Origin: Paenibacillus contaminans
GTDB lineage: Bacteria; Bacillota; Bacilli; Paenibacillales; NBRC-103111
DNA: 44,077 bases
NCBI RefSeq assembly: GCF_003285015.1
Contig: NZ_QMFB01000053.1
Location: 311 to 44,387 of the forward strand
Direction: 5' to 3'
Part shown: positions 32,853-42,377 of the stretch, one piece after another
Position numbering within the stretch: the stretch's first letter is position 1
Layout: each line of letters opens with the position of its first letter
Notes under the pieces: model-generated
Seen by the model: the letters and a program-made list of their open reading frames with translations, nothing else
Databases searched by the model: none
Told to the model about the DNA's origin: nothing
Program-made: the position numbers and the translations under genes

Positions 32853-32990
32853 ACGCGCTAACGTAGAGCCATCCTCCGCTTTAAATAGGAAACCTTTCCT
32901 AGGTCATTCGAATCAAATGAGAAGCGGGAGCGATAGGAATAAGGCTTCATATATCGCACAATTTCATTATAGAATCAAGGAGGGAAAATA

Positions 32991-34562
32991 ATGAGATTGA
33001 CGATCCGTATGAAGCTGCTCGCCAGCTTTGCCTTTGTCCTCGCGCTTCTTATCGCCATAGGAATGATCTCGCTCGTAAAAATGAACGATACCGGCGCAAA
33101 GATGAAGGAAATCGATCAGAACAGTTTGCCGAGTATTATTGCGCTTGCGGATATCGGAAAGGAATCGTTGAACGTGCAGCGGCTGCTCCTGCGCATCGTC
33201 ATCGACGTTACGGAAGCCGAGAAGATCAGCCACGAGAAGGAACTGAACGATTCCGCAAACCGCATCAAGCAGCTGCAGGCGGAAACGGAAGCGCTGCTAA
33301 CGAGCGATGCGGAGAAGAAGGCTTACGAGAAATTTTCAAGCGGCTGGAATGCCTATATGGCGGAAGTGCCCGGTCTGCTTCAGGCGGCAAGGGGGAATAA
33401 TTCCGCTGTCATTTTGCCGCTGCTGGACAAGTCGGTGGAGCTGGGGCGCACGGTGCGGAAGGATTTGGACGAAGCCGTTGCGCTGAAGAGAGATGCGGCC
33501 GCCCTGAAGGCCGATCAAACCGTTGAGGCGAATCAATCGGCGCAATTGATCGTTTTCGTGCTTGGTTTGATCGCAGTAGCCGCCGCTGCAGGGTTGGCGA
33601 TTTATATTTCCGGCGCGATTTCCAAGTCGATCAAAAATGTGACTCGGGTCGTCGCCAAGGTGGCTGAAGGGGAGTTGACGGAAGCTTGCGAGGTTCGCCA
33701 GAAAGATGAAATCGGTCATCTGGCTGAATCGATCAACGAAATGGTAGTTAAGCTGCGCGGGTTGATCGTGCAGGTAATCGGCGCTTCGCAAAGCGTAGCC
33801 GCCGCTGCCGAGCAAATATCCGCCGGCACGGAGGAAATCGCGGCAGGCGCATCCAGCCAGGCGGTTGCGGCGCAAACGATTCAGGAGCTCTTTATCGAGC
33901 TGTCCAAATCGATCGAAGCGGTTGCCGATAATGCGGAGCATGCGGCGCAGCTATCGGACGATACCCGCAAGCAGGCGCAGGATGGAGGACGTGTCGTCGA
34001 AGCGTCCGTTCAGGGGATGAACCGCGTTAACGAGCAAATGTCGCTGCTGCGCGACGATTCGAGTAAAATTGAAGCGATCATCGAAGTCATCGATGAAATC
34101 GCCGAGCAGACTAACTTGCTGGCGCTTAATGCGGCGATCGAAGCGGCGCGTGCCGGGGAGCAAGGCCGCGGATTCGCGGTCGTCGCCGAGGAGGTCCGCA
34201 AGCTGGCTGAGCGCAGCGGCGCCGCCGCCAAGCAGATCGGCGCTATCATCAAGGGCATGCAAGGCAATACATGGAATAGCGCTAAGGCTGTCGAAGATGC
34301 GGTTCGGCTGTCCGAAGAAACCGGCAAAACGCTGGAGCAGATCATCGTAAAAATTAACGGGAACGCCCATCAGGTGTCCGAGATCGCGGCGGCTTGCGAG
34401 GAGCAAGCGGCTCAGACCGGCGAATTCGGCAAGTCGGTGGAGCTTATTGCGTCGACGAGCGAAGAAGCGGCTGCAGCTGCGGAGGAGACGGCAGCCTCGA
34501 CGCAGTCGCTTGCCAGACTGGCGGACGAGCTCAACGTTTCGGTGGCGATGTTCAAGGTTTGA
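32991..34562 (+). CDS. Methyl-accepting chemotaxis protein
   Basis: A 523-residue membrane chemoreceptor. TM1 is about residues 8-28, followed by an extracellular four-helix-bundle-type ligand domain (about 30-182, alpha-helical, no obvious ligand motif), TM2 about 186-208, HAMP about 209-262, and a long cytoplasmic coiled coil. The kinase-contact tip holds the conserved EQTNLLALNAAIEAARAGEQ (372-391) and GRGFAVVAEEVRKLAERS. No C-terminal CheR-tethering pentapeptide is present. The start at 32991 follows AAGGAGGGA. It lies alone, with no che genes nearby, behind an 0.8-kb repeat-rich spacer. The ligand is unknown. Confidence 0.94.
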   Translation: MRLTIRMKLLASFAFVLALLIAIGMISLVKMNDTGAKMKEIDQNSLPSIIALADIGKESLNVQRLLLRIVIDVTEAEKISHEKELNDSANRIKQLQAETEALLTSDAEKKAYEKFSSGWNAYMAEVPGLLQAARGNNSAVILPLLDKSVELGRTVRKDLDEAVALKRDAAALKADQTVEANQSAQLIVFVLGLIAVAAAAGLAIYISGAISKSIKNVTRVVAKVAEGELTEACEVRQKDEIGHLAESINEMVVKLRGLIVQVIGASQSVAAAAEQISAGTEEIAAGASSQAVAAQTIQELFIELSKSIEAVADNAEHAAQLSDDTRKQAQDGGRVVEASVQGMNRVNEQMSLLRDDSSKIEAIIEVIDEIAEQTNLLALNAAIEAARAGEQGRGFAVVAEEVRKLAERSGAAAKQIGAIIKGMQGNTWNSAKAVEDAVRLSEETGKTLEQIIVKINGNAHQVSEIAAACEEQAAQTGEFGKSVELIASTSEEAAAAAEETAASTQSLARLADELNVSVAMFKV

Positions 34563-34598
34563 CGAGTCGATCGATTGGAGAGTTTAGTGGACAAGCGG

Positions 34599-34633
34599 GA
34601 GGGGCCGGTAAGAGAGCAGAAAATCGGCCTCTC
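34599..34633 (+). terminator. Probable terminator of the chemoreceptor gene
   Basis: GAGGGGCCG pairs with CGGCCTCTC (one G-T wobble) 36 nt after the stop. The following tract TGTTAAATAA is only weakly T-rich. Confidence 0.5.
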
Positions 34634-34674
34634 TGTTAAATAACTGTAAAGGCAGCCCAAATGTGTCGAAATTG

Positions 34675-34703
34675 TTGCATTTATTTCGCCGATTGGGTAC
34701 AAT
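34675..34703 (+). promoter_or_regulatory. Candidate promoter of the cggR-gapA-eno operon
   Basis: TTGCAT (34675-34680), a 17-nt spacer and TACAAT (34698-34703). The start of transcription would be near 34710, ahead of the CggR operator, the arrangement known for B. subtilis cggR. Confidence 0.6.
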
Positions 34704-34721
34704 AGTAAATGTTCAACGACG

Positions 34722-34756
34722 TTTGTTAGCAAAACAAGGCTAACAAATCTTTTTTT
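34722..34756 (+). terminator. Terminator-like hairpin in the cggR leader
   Basis: TTTGTTAGC (34722-34730) and GCTAACAAA (34739-34747) pair perfectly around AAAACAAG and are followed by CT and a run of seven T. It has full intrinsic-terminator form, yet lies between the candidate promoter and the CggR operator, so it may be an attenuator. Alternatively it ends read-through from the chemoreceptor gene and the real promoter lies further down (a TATAAT at 34791). Confidence 0.7.
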
Positions 34757-34763
34757 AAGCAAG

Positions 34764-34799
34764 TGGGACGAAAAATGCTTACGTGGGACATATAATGTC
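34764..34799 (+). promoter_or_regulatory. CggR operator
   Basis: TGGGAC-N6-TGCT-N4-TGGGAC-N6-TGTC reproduces, with exact spacing, the B. subtilis CggR site CGGGAC-N6-TGTC-N4-CGGGAC-N6-TGTC. It ends 29 nt before the cggR start. CggR bound here blocks transcription until fructose-1,6-bisphosphate accumulates. Confidence 0.88.
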
Positions 34800-34828
34800 C
34801 AACCCAATCGGGAGAGCGTGATATAACG

Positions 34829-35869
34829 ATGCGTAATTTGCTCGATCTCCAAAAGCAGCTATTACCAGACTTGATCGAAGTTTTCAAAAAGCGGTATACG
34901 ATCCTCCATCATATCGCGGTTTCGCGCGTAGTCGGCCGGCGGACGCTGGCTTCATCGCTCGATATGACGGAGCGGGTGCTGCGCGGTGAAGTCGATTTTT
35001 TGAAGGAGCAAGGACTGCTCGAGGCGGATAGCGCAGGAATGCGGGTAACGGCCTCCGGCATGAAGCTGCTGGAGCAGATGGAGCCGATGATCAAGGAGCT
35101 GTTCGGGCTTACCGACCTTGAAGAGCGTATCCGCGGCATTTTCGGATTGGATCAGGTTATTGTCGTTCCGGGAGATTCGGACGTTTCGCCCTATACGAAG
35201 AAGGAGCTTGGCCGCGCGGGAGCGGCGGTGCTGCGCAAGCAAGCGGTCAAAGACGGCGTTATCGCCGTAACGGGCGGTTCGACCATGGCCGAGGTGGCCA
35301 ACCATCTGACTCCGTCGACGCAGCTGAAGGGGAACTGGTTCGTACCGGCTCGCGGAGGCTTGGGAGAGAGCGTGGAGCTTCAAGCGAACACGATCGCCTC
35401 TACGATGGCGAAGCGGGCGAGCGGGCAATACCGGCTGCTGCATGTGCCCGACCATCTTGGGGAGGAAGCGTACCAGTCGCTTATTCAAGATAAGACGATA
35501 AGCGAAATTATCGAAGTAATCCGAAGTGCGAGTATGATCGTACACGGGATCGGTGAGGCTATGGTCATGGCCCGGCGGCGCAAAGTCGATGAAGAGACGA
35601 AAGCGAAGCTGCTGGCGGACGGCGCGCTTGCCGAAGCGTTCGGTTATTATTTTGACCGGAGCGGGGTTCCCGTACACAAAATGCCGACCGTAGGACTCAG
35701 GCTCGAGGATATTCAGAGGACCGAAACGGTCATTGCGGTAGCCGGCGGTCAGAGCAAAGGCGAAAGTATCGCGGCGGTGCTTCGTTTCGGACATGAGAAT
35801 GTGCTCGTTACCGACGAAGCGGCGGCAAGAGGAATCTTGCAGCATGCGGATGAACAAGAGCAAGACTAA
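34829..35869 (+). CDS. cggR: Central glycolytic genes regulator
   Basis: A 346-residue SorC/CggR-family repressor of its own operon, relieved by fructose-1,6-bisphosphate. The N-terminal winged helix (about 25-75) includes VVGRRTLASSLDMTERVLRG. The sugar-phosphate-binding domain includes VIAVTGGSTMAEVANHL and FVPARGGLGESVELQANTIA. The start follows GGGAGAG. It is the first gene of cggR-gapA-pgk-tpiA-gpmI-eno, and its operator lies just upstream. Confidence 0.95.
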   Translation: MRNLLDLQKQLLPDLIEVFKKRYTILHHIAVSRVVGRRTLASSLDMTERVLRGEVDFLKEQGLLEADSAGMRVTASGMKLLEQMEPMIKELFGLTDLEERIRGIFGLDQVIVVPGDSDVSPYTKKELGRAGAAVLRKQAVKDGVIAVTGGSTMAEVANHLTPSTQLKGNWFVPARGGLGESVELQANTIASTMAKRASGQYRLLHVPDHLGEEAYQSLIQDKTISEIIEVIRSASMIVHGIGEAMVMARRRKVDEETKAKLLADGALAEAFGYYFDRSGVPVHKMPTVGLRLEDIQRTETVIAVAGGQSKGESIAAVLRFGHENVLVTDEAAARGILQHADEQEQD

Positions 35870-35879
35870 CTTTGTTGAG

Positions 35880-35900
35880 AAAACGTCGTACGGCGTTTTT
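35880..35900 (+). other. Hairpin between cggR and gapA
   Basis: AAAACGTC-GTAC-GGCGTTTT forms eight pairs directly after the cggR stop and 37 nt before gapA. In B. subtilis the cggR-gapA mRNA is cut near the cggR end and a 5' hairpin stabilises gapA mRNA; this hairpin is placed to do the same. It could also act as a weak terminator. Confidence 0.5.
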
Positions 35901-35936
35901 CCCATAAATATTTAACCATTCAGGAGGTTTTCGATT

Positions 35937-36941
<1,005 letters not shown>

Positions 36942-36998
36942 GACGATCGAAGGGTCGCACCGCCAAGCAATAGACATAGACATCCCGGCATCGCTTCA

Positions 36999-37090
36999 CG
37001 TTGGCTTTATCAGATAAAACAATGTGGAAGCGACACTACACCTGAGGTAAGAGCCAGTGTCAAAAGACGCGCTAGGCGATTATCCTTGTG
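36999..37090 (+). repeat. Family-1 structured intergenic element, copy D
   Basis: GGTAAGAGCC (37046-37055) pairs with GGCGATTATCC (37075-37085): GG/CC, a bulged T at 37083, TAA/TTA, a tandem G-A mismatch and GCC/GGC. The inner hairpin is GTC-AAAA-GAC (37059-37068). The flank TTTATC...GGAAGCG...ACCTGAGG matches copy C. It lies between gapA and pgk. Confidence 0.68.
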
Positions 37091-37106
37091 AGGCGGATAG
37101 CGAATC

Positions 37107-37133
37107 AAGAGGAGAAGCGATTCTCCTCTTTCC
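37107..37133 (+). terminator. Terminator-like hairpin between gapA and pgk
   Basis: AAGAGGAGAA and TTCTCCTCTT pair perfectly around GCGA. The tract after it (TCCCCTG) is not a T-run, so termination may be partial. Confidence 0.5.
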
Positions 37134-37167
37134 CCTGTTAAGCCAGTGTTTGAGTTTGATCTCGTTG

Positions 37168-37176
37168 TGTTACAAT
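37168..37176 (+). promoter_or_regulatory. Extended -10 promoter candidate for pgk
   Basis: TGTTACAAT (extended -10) lies 26 nt before pgk. It would allow pgk-tpiA-gpmI-eno to be made apart from gapA, although so short a leader is unusual. Confidence 0.4.
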
Positions 37177-37201
37177 GATTCGTGGAGGAGGGTACACAAA
37201 G

Positions 37202-38383
37202 ATGAATAAGAAAAGTGTCCGCGATGTGGAAGTAGCCGGCAAACGAGTGTTTGTCCGGGTCGATTTTAACGTACCGTTAGAAAATGGGGTTATTACGGAC
37301 GATACGCGTATCCGTGAAACGCTGCCGACGATCAAGTATTTGATCGAGGGCGGAGCGAAGGTCATTCTTGCCAGCCATCTTGGCCGTCCTAAAGGACAAG
37401 TCAACGAAGATATGCGCTTGACGCCGGCTGCAGTCCGGTTGTCCGAGCTGCTCGGCAAGCCTGTAGCGAAAGCCGATGAGGCAATCGGCGAAACGGTCAA
37501 GGCGCAAATCGCCGATATGAAAGACGGCGACGTGCTGCTGCTCGAAAATGTCCGTTTTTACGCAGGCGAAGAGAAGAACGATCCGGAGCTGGCCAAGGCG
37601 TTCGCCGAGCTGGCCGATCTTTATGTGAACGATGCTTTCGGAGCGGCGCACCGCGCGCATGCCTCGACGGAAGGCATCGCCCATCATTTGCCGGCTGTTT
37701 CCGGTCTGCTGATGGAGAAGGAGCTTGACGTGCTCGGCAAAGCGCTGAGCAACCCTGAGCGTCCTTTTACCGCGATCGTAGGCGGAGCGAAAGTGAAAGA
37801 CAAAATCGACGTGATCAACAACCTGCTGAACATCGCTGACAACATCATCATCGGCGGCGGGCTTTCCTATACATTCCTGAAGGCGCAGGGCTATGAAATC
37901 GGCAAATCGCTCGTGGATAACGAGAAGCTGGACCTTGCCCTCGGCTTTATTAACAAGGCGAAGGAAAAAGGCGTCAACTTCCTCCTTCCCGTCGACGTCG
38001 TAGTGGCGGACGATTTCAGCGCCAGCGCGAACACGAACATCGTACCGATCAATCAAATGCCTGCGGACTGGGAAGGCATCGACATCGGACCGAAAACGAG
38101 CGAGCTGTATGCAGCGACAATCGCGAATTCCAAGCTGGTCGTATGGAACGGACCGATGGGCGTATTCGAAATCGAGCCTTTCTCCCATGGCACGCGTGCG
38201 GTTGGCGAAGCATGTGCGGCAACATCGGCATACACCGTTATCGGCGGCGGCGATTCCGCGGCGGCAGTCGAGAAATTTGGACTGGCCGATCGAATGGATC
38301 ATATTTCCACCGGCGGTGGCGCGTCGCTCGAGTTCATGGAAGGCAAGGCGCTTCCGGGCGTTGTTGCGCTTAACGATAAATAA
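37202..38383 (+). CDS. pgk: Phosphoglycerate kinase
   Basis: A 393-residue two-domain kinase that makes ATP from 1,3-bisphosphoglycerate. Motifs are VFVRVDFNVPLENG at the N-terminus, SHLGRPKG, LLENVRFYAGEEKNDP, and the C-terminal nucleotide site VIGGGDSAAAVEKFG with STGGGASLEF. The ATG at 37202 follows GGAGGAGG; an in-frame ATG 27 nt upstream has no site. Part of the glycolytic operon. Confidence 0.98.
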   Translation: MNKKSVRDVEVAGKRVFVRVDFNVPLENGVITDDTRIRETLPTIKYLIEGGAKVILASHLGRPKGQVNEDMRLTPAAVRLSELLGKPVAKADEAIGETVKAQIADMKDGDVLLLENVRFYAGEEKNDPELAKAFAELADLYVNDAFGAAHRAHASTEGIAHHLPAVSGLLMEKELDVLGKALSNPERPFTAIVGGAKVKDKIDVINNLLNIADNIIIGGGLSYTFLKAQGYEIGKSLVDNEKLDLALGFINKAKEKGVNFLLPVDVVVADDFSASANTNIVPINQMPADWEGIDIGPKTSELYAATIANSKLVVWNGPMGVFEIEPFSHGTRAVGEACAATSAYTVIGGGDSAAAVEKFGLADRMDHISTGGGASLEFMEGKALPGVVALNDK

Positions 38384-38441
38384 GACTTACAAATAACGGC
38401 ACGAATCATTACCTTTATTAACATAAACGAGGTGAGCATAC

Positions 38442-39194
38442 ATGAGAAAACCGATCATCGCAGGCAACTGGAAAATGTTCAAAACGGTGTCCGAGGCAGT
38501 CGCATTCGCTGAAGCCGTTAAAGGTAAAGCGGAGGTTGACGGTGTGGAGAGCGTCGTATGTGCGCCGTTCACGAACCTGCCGGCACTGGTTGAAGCGTTC
38601 AAGGGCACGGCAATCGCCGTAGGCGCGCAAAACCTTCATTGGGAGGACAACGGGGCGTTCACGGGTGAAATCAGCGGCGTTATGCTGAAGGAGCTTGGCG
38701 TGCAGTATGTCATTATCGGCCATTCGGAGCGCCGCGCGTACTTTGGCGAGACGGACGAAATCGTCAACAAAAAAGTTCACGCCGCATTCAAGCACGGTTT
38801 GACGCCGATCGTTTGCGTTGGCGAGAAGCTGGAAGAGCGTGAAGCAGGACGTACGAAGGCGGTTTGCAAAACGCAAACCGAGGCCGCTCTCCAAGGTCTT
38901 TCCGTCGAGCAGGCGAAACAAGTCGTGATCGCATATGAGCCGATTTGGGCGATCGGAACGGGCAAATCGTCGACAGCCGACGATGCGAACGAAGTCATCG
39001 CGTATATTCGCGATCTCGTAAGCGGCCAATTCGGAGCGGAAGCGGCTAACGAACTGCGGATTCAATACGGCGGCAGCGTGAAGCCGAACAATATTAGCGA
39101 ATATATGCAGATGAGCGATATCGACGGCGCGCTTGTGGGCGGAGCCAGCTTGGAGCCGGCCTCGTACATTCAACTCGTCGAGGGGGCGAAGTAA
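38442..39194 (+). CDS. tpiA: Triosephosphate isomerase
   Basis: A 250-residue (beta/alpha)8 enzyme interconverting dihydroxyacetone phosphate and glyceraldehyde-3-phosphate. The substrate Lys lies in AGNWKMFK, catalytic His in IIGHSERR, catalytic Glu in AYEPIWAIGTG, and phosphate-binding YGGSVKPNN with GGASL at the end. The stop is followed at once by the gpmI start codon. Confidence 0.98.
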   Translation: MRKPIIAGNWKMFKTVSEAVAFAEAVKGKAEVDGVESVVCAPFTNLPALVEAFKGTAIAVGAQNLHWEDNGAFTGEISGVMLKELGVQYVIIGHSERRAYFGETDEIVNKKVHAAFKHGLTPIVCVGEKLEEREAGRTKAVCKTQTEAALQGLSVEQAKQVVIAYEPIWAIGTGKSSTADDANEVIAYIRDLVSGQFGAEAANELRIQYGGSVKPNNISEYMQMSDIDGALVGGASLEPASYIQLVEGAK

Positions 39195-40742
39195 ATGTCC
39201 GCTCCTAAACCGGTTGCGCTTATTATTTTGGACGGATTCGGACTTCGCGGGGAAACGCAGGGCAATGCGGTCGCCCAGGCGAATAAGCCGAACTACGACC
39301 GTTACATGGCGGCTTATCCGAACACGACATTAACGGCGTGCGGAGAAGCGGTCGGTCTGCCGGAAGGTCAGATGGGTAACTCCGAGGTCGGCCATCTGAA
39401 CATCGGCGCCGGACGTATCGTGTATCAGGATTTGACGCGCATTTCGAAATCGATCCGGGAAGGCGAGTTTTTCGATAACGAAACGCTGCTGGCAGCCGTT
39501 CGCCACGCCAAAGAGAACGGCAAAAAGCTTCATCTGTACGGCCTGTTGTCAGACGGCGGCGTCCATAGCCATATTAGCCACTTGTACGCGCTGCTGGAGC
39601 TGGCGAAGAAAGAGGAGCTGGAGGACGTGTATATCCACGCGTTTCTTGACGGCCGCGACGTTTCGCCTGACAGCGCCAAAGGATACATGGAGCAGCTGCT
39701 TGAGCACATCGAGAAAATCGGCATTGGCAAAGTGGCCACCGTACAAGGGCGTTACTATGCGATGGACCGCGACAAGCGCTGGGATCGCGTCGAGAAGTCG
39801 TACCGCGCCATGGTATATGGCGAAGGACCTCAGGCGTCCGATCCGCTTAAGGCGATCGTGGATTCCTATGAGCAGTCGGTTTACGACGAATTCGTCTTGC
39901 CTACCGTTATCGTCGGGGATGACGGCCAGCCGGCCGGTCTTGTGGAATCGGGCGATTCCGTCATTTTCTTCAACTTCCGTCCGGACCGTGCGATCCAGCT
40001 TTCGCTCGTGTTTACGAACGAGGACTTCCGCGGCTTCGATCGCGGGGAGAAAGCGCCTCAAGACCTGTATTATGTCTGCTTAACGCTGTTTAGCGAAACG
40101 GTAGGCGGGTTTGTCGCGTATACACCTAAGAACCTCGATAATACGATTGGAGAAGTGCTGGCGCAGAACGGCTTGAAGCAGCTGCGTACGGCGGAGACCG
40201 AAAAATATCCGCATGTCACGTTCTTCTTCAGCGGCGGGCGCGATAAGGAGCTACCGGGCGAGACACGTATCCTGATTAACTCCCCTAAAGTAGCGACATA
40301 TGACCTGCAGCCTGAAATGAGCGCATACGAGCTGGCGGCTTCCACGGTCAAGGAAATCGAAGCGGGGAACCACGACGTCATTATTCTCAACTTCGCCAAC
40401 CCTGACATGGTAGGTCATTCGGGCTTGCTCGAGCCTACGATCAAAGCGGTCGAAGCGACTGACGAGTGTCTGGGTCAAGTCGTCGAAGCGATTCTTGCCA
40501 AAGGCGGGGTAGCGATCATTACCGCCGACCACGGCAACGCCGACATCGTTCGAGACGAAAAGGACCGTCCGCATACGGCACATACGACGAACCCGGTTCC
40601 GATCATCGTGACGAAGCAGGGGATCGAGCTGCGCGAAGGCGGAATTTTGGCAGACATTGCGCCGACCCTGCTTGATATTTTACAATTGAAGCAGCCTGAA
40701 GAAATGACAGGGAAATCAATTATTAGTTACCCCACAAAGTGA
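39195..40742 (+). CDS. gpmI: Cofactor-independent phosphoglycerate mutase
   Basis: A 515-residue manganese enzyme of the alkaline phosphatase superfamily that converts 3- to 2-phosphoglycerate. The phospho-acceptor Ser63 lies in MGNSEVGHLNIGAGR, the N-terminal metal site in LIILDGFG, and the C-terminal metal ligands in NPDMVGHSG and TADHGNADI. It starts at the base after the tpiA stop, with GAGGGGG inside tpiA as ribosome-binding site. Confidence 0.98.
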   Translation: MSAPKPVALIILDGFGLRGETQGNAVAQANKPNYDRYMAAYPNTTLTACGEAVGLPEGQMGNSEVGHLNIGAGRIVYQDLTRISKSIREGEFFDNETLLAAVRHAKENGKKLHLYGLLSDGGVHSHISHLYALLELAKKEELEDVYIHAFLDGRDVSPDSAKGYMEQLLEHIEKIGIGKVATVQGRYYAMDRDKRWDRVEKSYRAMVYGEGPQASDPLKAIVDSYEQSVYDEFVLPTVIVGDDGQPAGLVESGDSVIFFNFRPDRAIQLSLVFTNEDFRGFDRGEKAPQDLYYVCLTLFSETVGGFVAYTPKNLDNTIGEVLAQNGLKQLRTAETEKYPHVTFFFSGGRDKELPGETRILINSPKVATYDLQPEMSAYELAASTVKEIEAGNHDVIILNFANPDMVGHSGLLEPTIKAVEATDECLGQVVEAILAKGGVAIITADHGNADIVRDEKDRPHTAHTTNPVPIIVTKQGIELREGGILADIAPTLLDILQLKQPEEMTGKSIISYPTK

Positions 40743-40840
40743 CGTGATGCTTCGAAGCATATTCCGACTACTTTGCGGGGGCCCCGTAAATTCCTGTAAA
40801 CCGTTCAACTAGATTACAAACCAAAAGGAGTGTTAATGAA

Positions 40841-42127
40841 ATGACCATCATTTCCAACGTATATGCGCGCGAAGTGTTAGACTCCCGCGGCAATCCGACG
40901 GTAGAAGTAGAAGTGCATCTAGAGAGCGGCGGCTTCGGACGCGCGATCGTTCCGTCCGGCGCATCCACAGGCGCCTATGAAGCGGTAGAGCTTCGCGACG
41001 GCGACAAAAGCCGTTACGTAGGTAAAGGCGTACTGAAAGCGGTAGAAAACGTGAACGACATCATCGCGCCGGAAATTATCGGCTTCGACGCCCTTGATCA
41101 AGTGGCGATCGATACAAGAATGATCGAGCTCGACGGCACGCCGAACAAAGGCAAGCTCGGCGCGAACGCGATTCTCGCGGTTTCGATGGCGGCGGCACGC
41201 GCAGCTTCGGACGCCCTCGGCGTATCGCTTTACACATACCTCGGCGGCTTCAACGCCAAAACGCTTCCGGTTCCGATGATGAACATCGTAAACGGCGGCG
41301 CGCATGCCGACAACAACGTCGATGTGCAAGAGTTTATGGTACTGCCGGTTGGTGCGCCAAGCTTTAAAGAGGGACTGCGCTGGGGTACGGAAATTTTCCA
41401 CAGCCTCAAATCGGTTCTGAAGGAAAAAGGCTTAAACACGGCAGTTGGCGACGAAGGCGGCTTCGCGCCGAACCTGAGCTCCAACGAAGAAGCGATCACG
41501 ACGATCATTACGGCGATCGAGCGTGCAGGCTACAAGCCGGGTGAAGACGTATTCCTCGGTATGGACGTCGCTTCGACGGAATTTTTTAAAGACGGCAAAT
41601 ACCACCTCGAAGGCGAAGGCAAGTCCTATACGTCGGCTGAGTGGATCGACTTCCTTGCGGCTTGGGTAGACAAGTATCCGATCATCACGATCGAAGACGG
41701 CTGCTCCGAAGACGACTGGGAAGGCTGGAAGCTGCTGACCGAGAAACTGGGCGGCAAAGTGCAGCTCGTAGGCGACGACCTGTTCGTTACGAACACCGAG
41801 CGCTTGTCCACAGGTATCGAAAAAGGCATCGGCAACTCGATTCTGGTTAAAGTCAACCAAATCGGCACGCTGACCGAAACATTCGACGCCATCGAAATGG
41901 CGAAACGCGCAGGCTATACGGCCGTTATCTCGCACCGCTCCGGCGAAAGCGAAGACAGCACGATCGCCGATATCGCGGTTGCGACGAATGCCGGCCAAAT
42001 CAAAACCGGCGCGCCTTCCCGTACGGATCGCGTAGCGAAGTACAACCAATTGCTTCGCATCGAGGACGAGCTTGGCCGCGTAGCGCAATATGCGGGACAG
42101 AAAGCATTTTACAACTTGAAAAAATAA
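40841..42127 (+). CDS. eno: Enolase
   Basis: A 428-residue enzyme that dehydrates 2-phosphoglycerate to phosphoenolpyruvate. It shows ARE-VLDSRGNPTVEVEV, PSGASTGAYEAVELRD, the metal-binding regions in TIEDGCSEDDW and VGDDLFVTN, the catalytic Lys in LVKVNQIGTL, and SHRSGESEDSTIADIAVATN. AAAAGGAG precedes the ATG. It is the last gene of the glycolytic operon and is followed by a strong terminator. Confidence 0.98.
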   Translation: MTIISNVYAREVLDSRGNPTVEVEVHLESGGFGRAIVPSGASTGAYEAVELRDGDKSRYVGKGVLKAVENVNDIIAPEIIGFDALDQVAIDTRMIELDGTPNKGKLGANAILAVSMAAARAASDALGVSLYTYLGGFNAKTLPVPMMNIVNGGAHADNNVDVQEFMVLPVGAPSFKEGLRWGTEIFHSLKSVLKEKGLNTAVGDEGGFAPNLSSNEEAITTIITAIERAGYKPGEDVFLGMDVASTEFFKDGKYHLEGEGKSYTSAEWIDFLAAWVDKYPIITIEDGCSEDDWEGWKLLTEKLGGKVQLVGDDLFVTNTERLSTGIEKGIGNSILVKVNQIGTLTETFDAIEMAKRAGYTAVISHRSGESEDSTIADIAVATNAGQIKTGAPSRTDRVAKYNQLLRIEDELGRVAQYAGQKAFYNLKK

Positions 42128-42147
42128 TCGGGCTTAACCCGAAACGA

Positions 42148-42189
42148 GACGCTTATGCCGCCGTATTATGCGACATAGGCGTCTTTTTT
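42148..42189 (+). terminator. Intrinsic terminator of the glycolytic operon
   Basis: GACGCTTATGCCGC pairs with GCGACATAGGCGTC (with G-T wobbles) and is followed by TTTTTT. It lies 20 nt after the eno stop. Confidence 0.92.
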
Positions 42190-42192
42190 GAT

Positions 42193-42254
42193 GTATCGGA
42201 AAGTACACGCGGGAACGGCTCTAAACCTCCGTAAACGCGTCGCGCGATCCTCAA
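42193..42254 (+). repeat. Family-1 structured intergenic element, degenerate copy E
   Basis: TATCGGAAAGTACACGCGGG and AACGGCTCTAAACCTCCGTA followed by AACGCG closely match the 5' half of copy C. The 3' half is shortened (CGCGATCCTCAA against GCGTTTATCCTTGA) and the main stem is not intact. It follows the eno terminator. Confidence 0.5.
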
Positions 42255-42377
42255 CGCGTGATTGCGGCTCCATCCGGCTATATATGGGCTGTTTCGCACG
42301 GTTAGCGCATAGGATAGGATGTATGAGACAGGCTGCCGCATTCCCCGCAATGGGCTTGCGCAAGAAGGAGTGATTCC

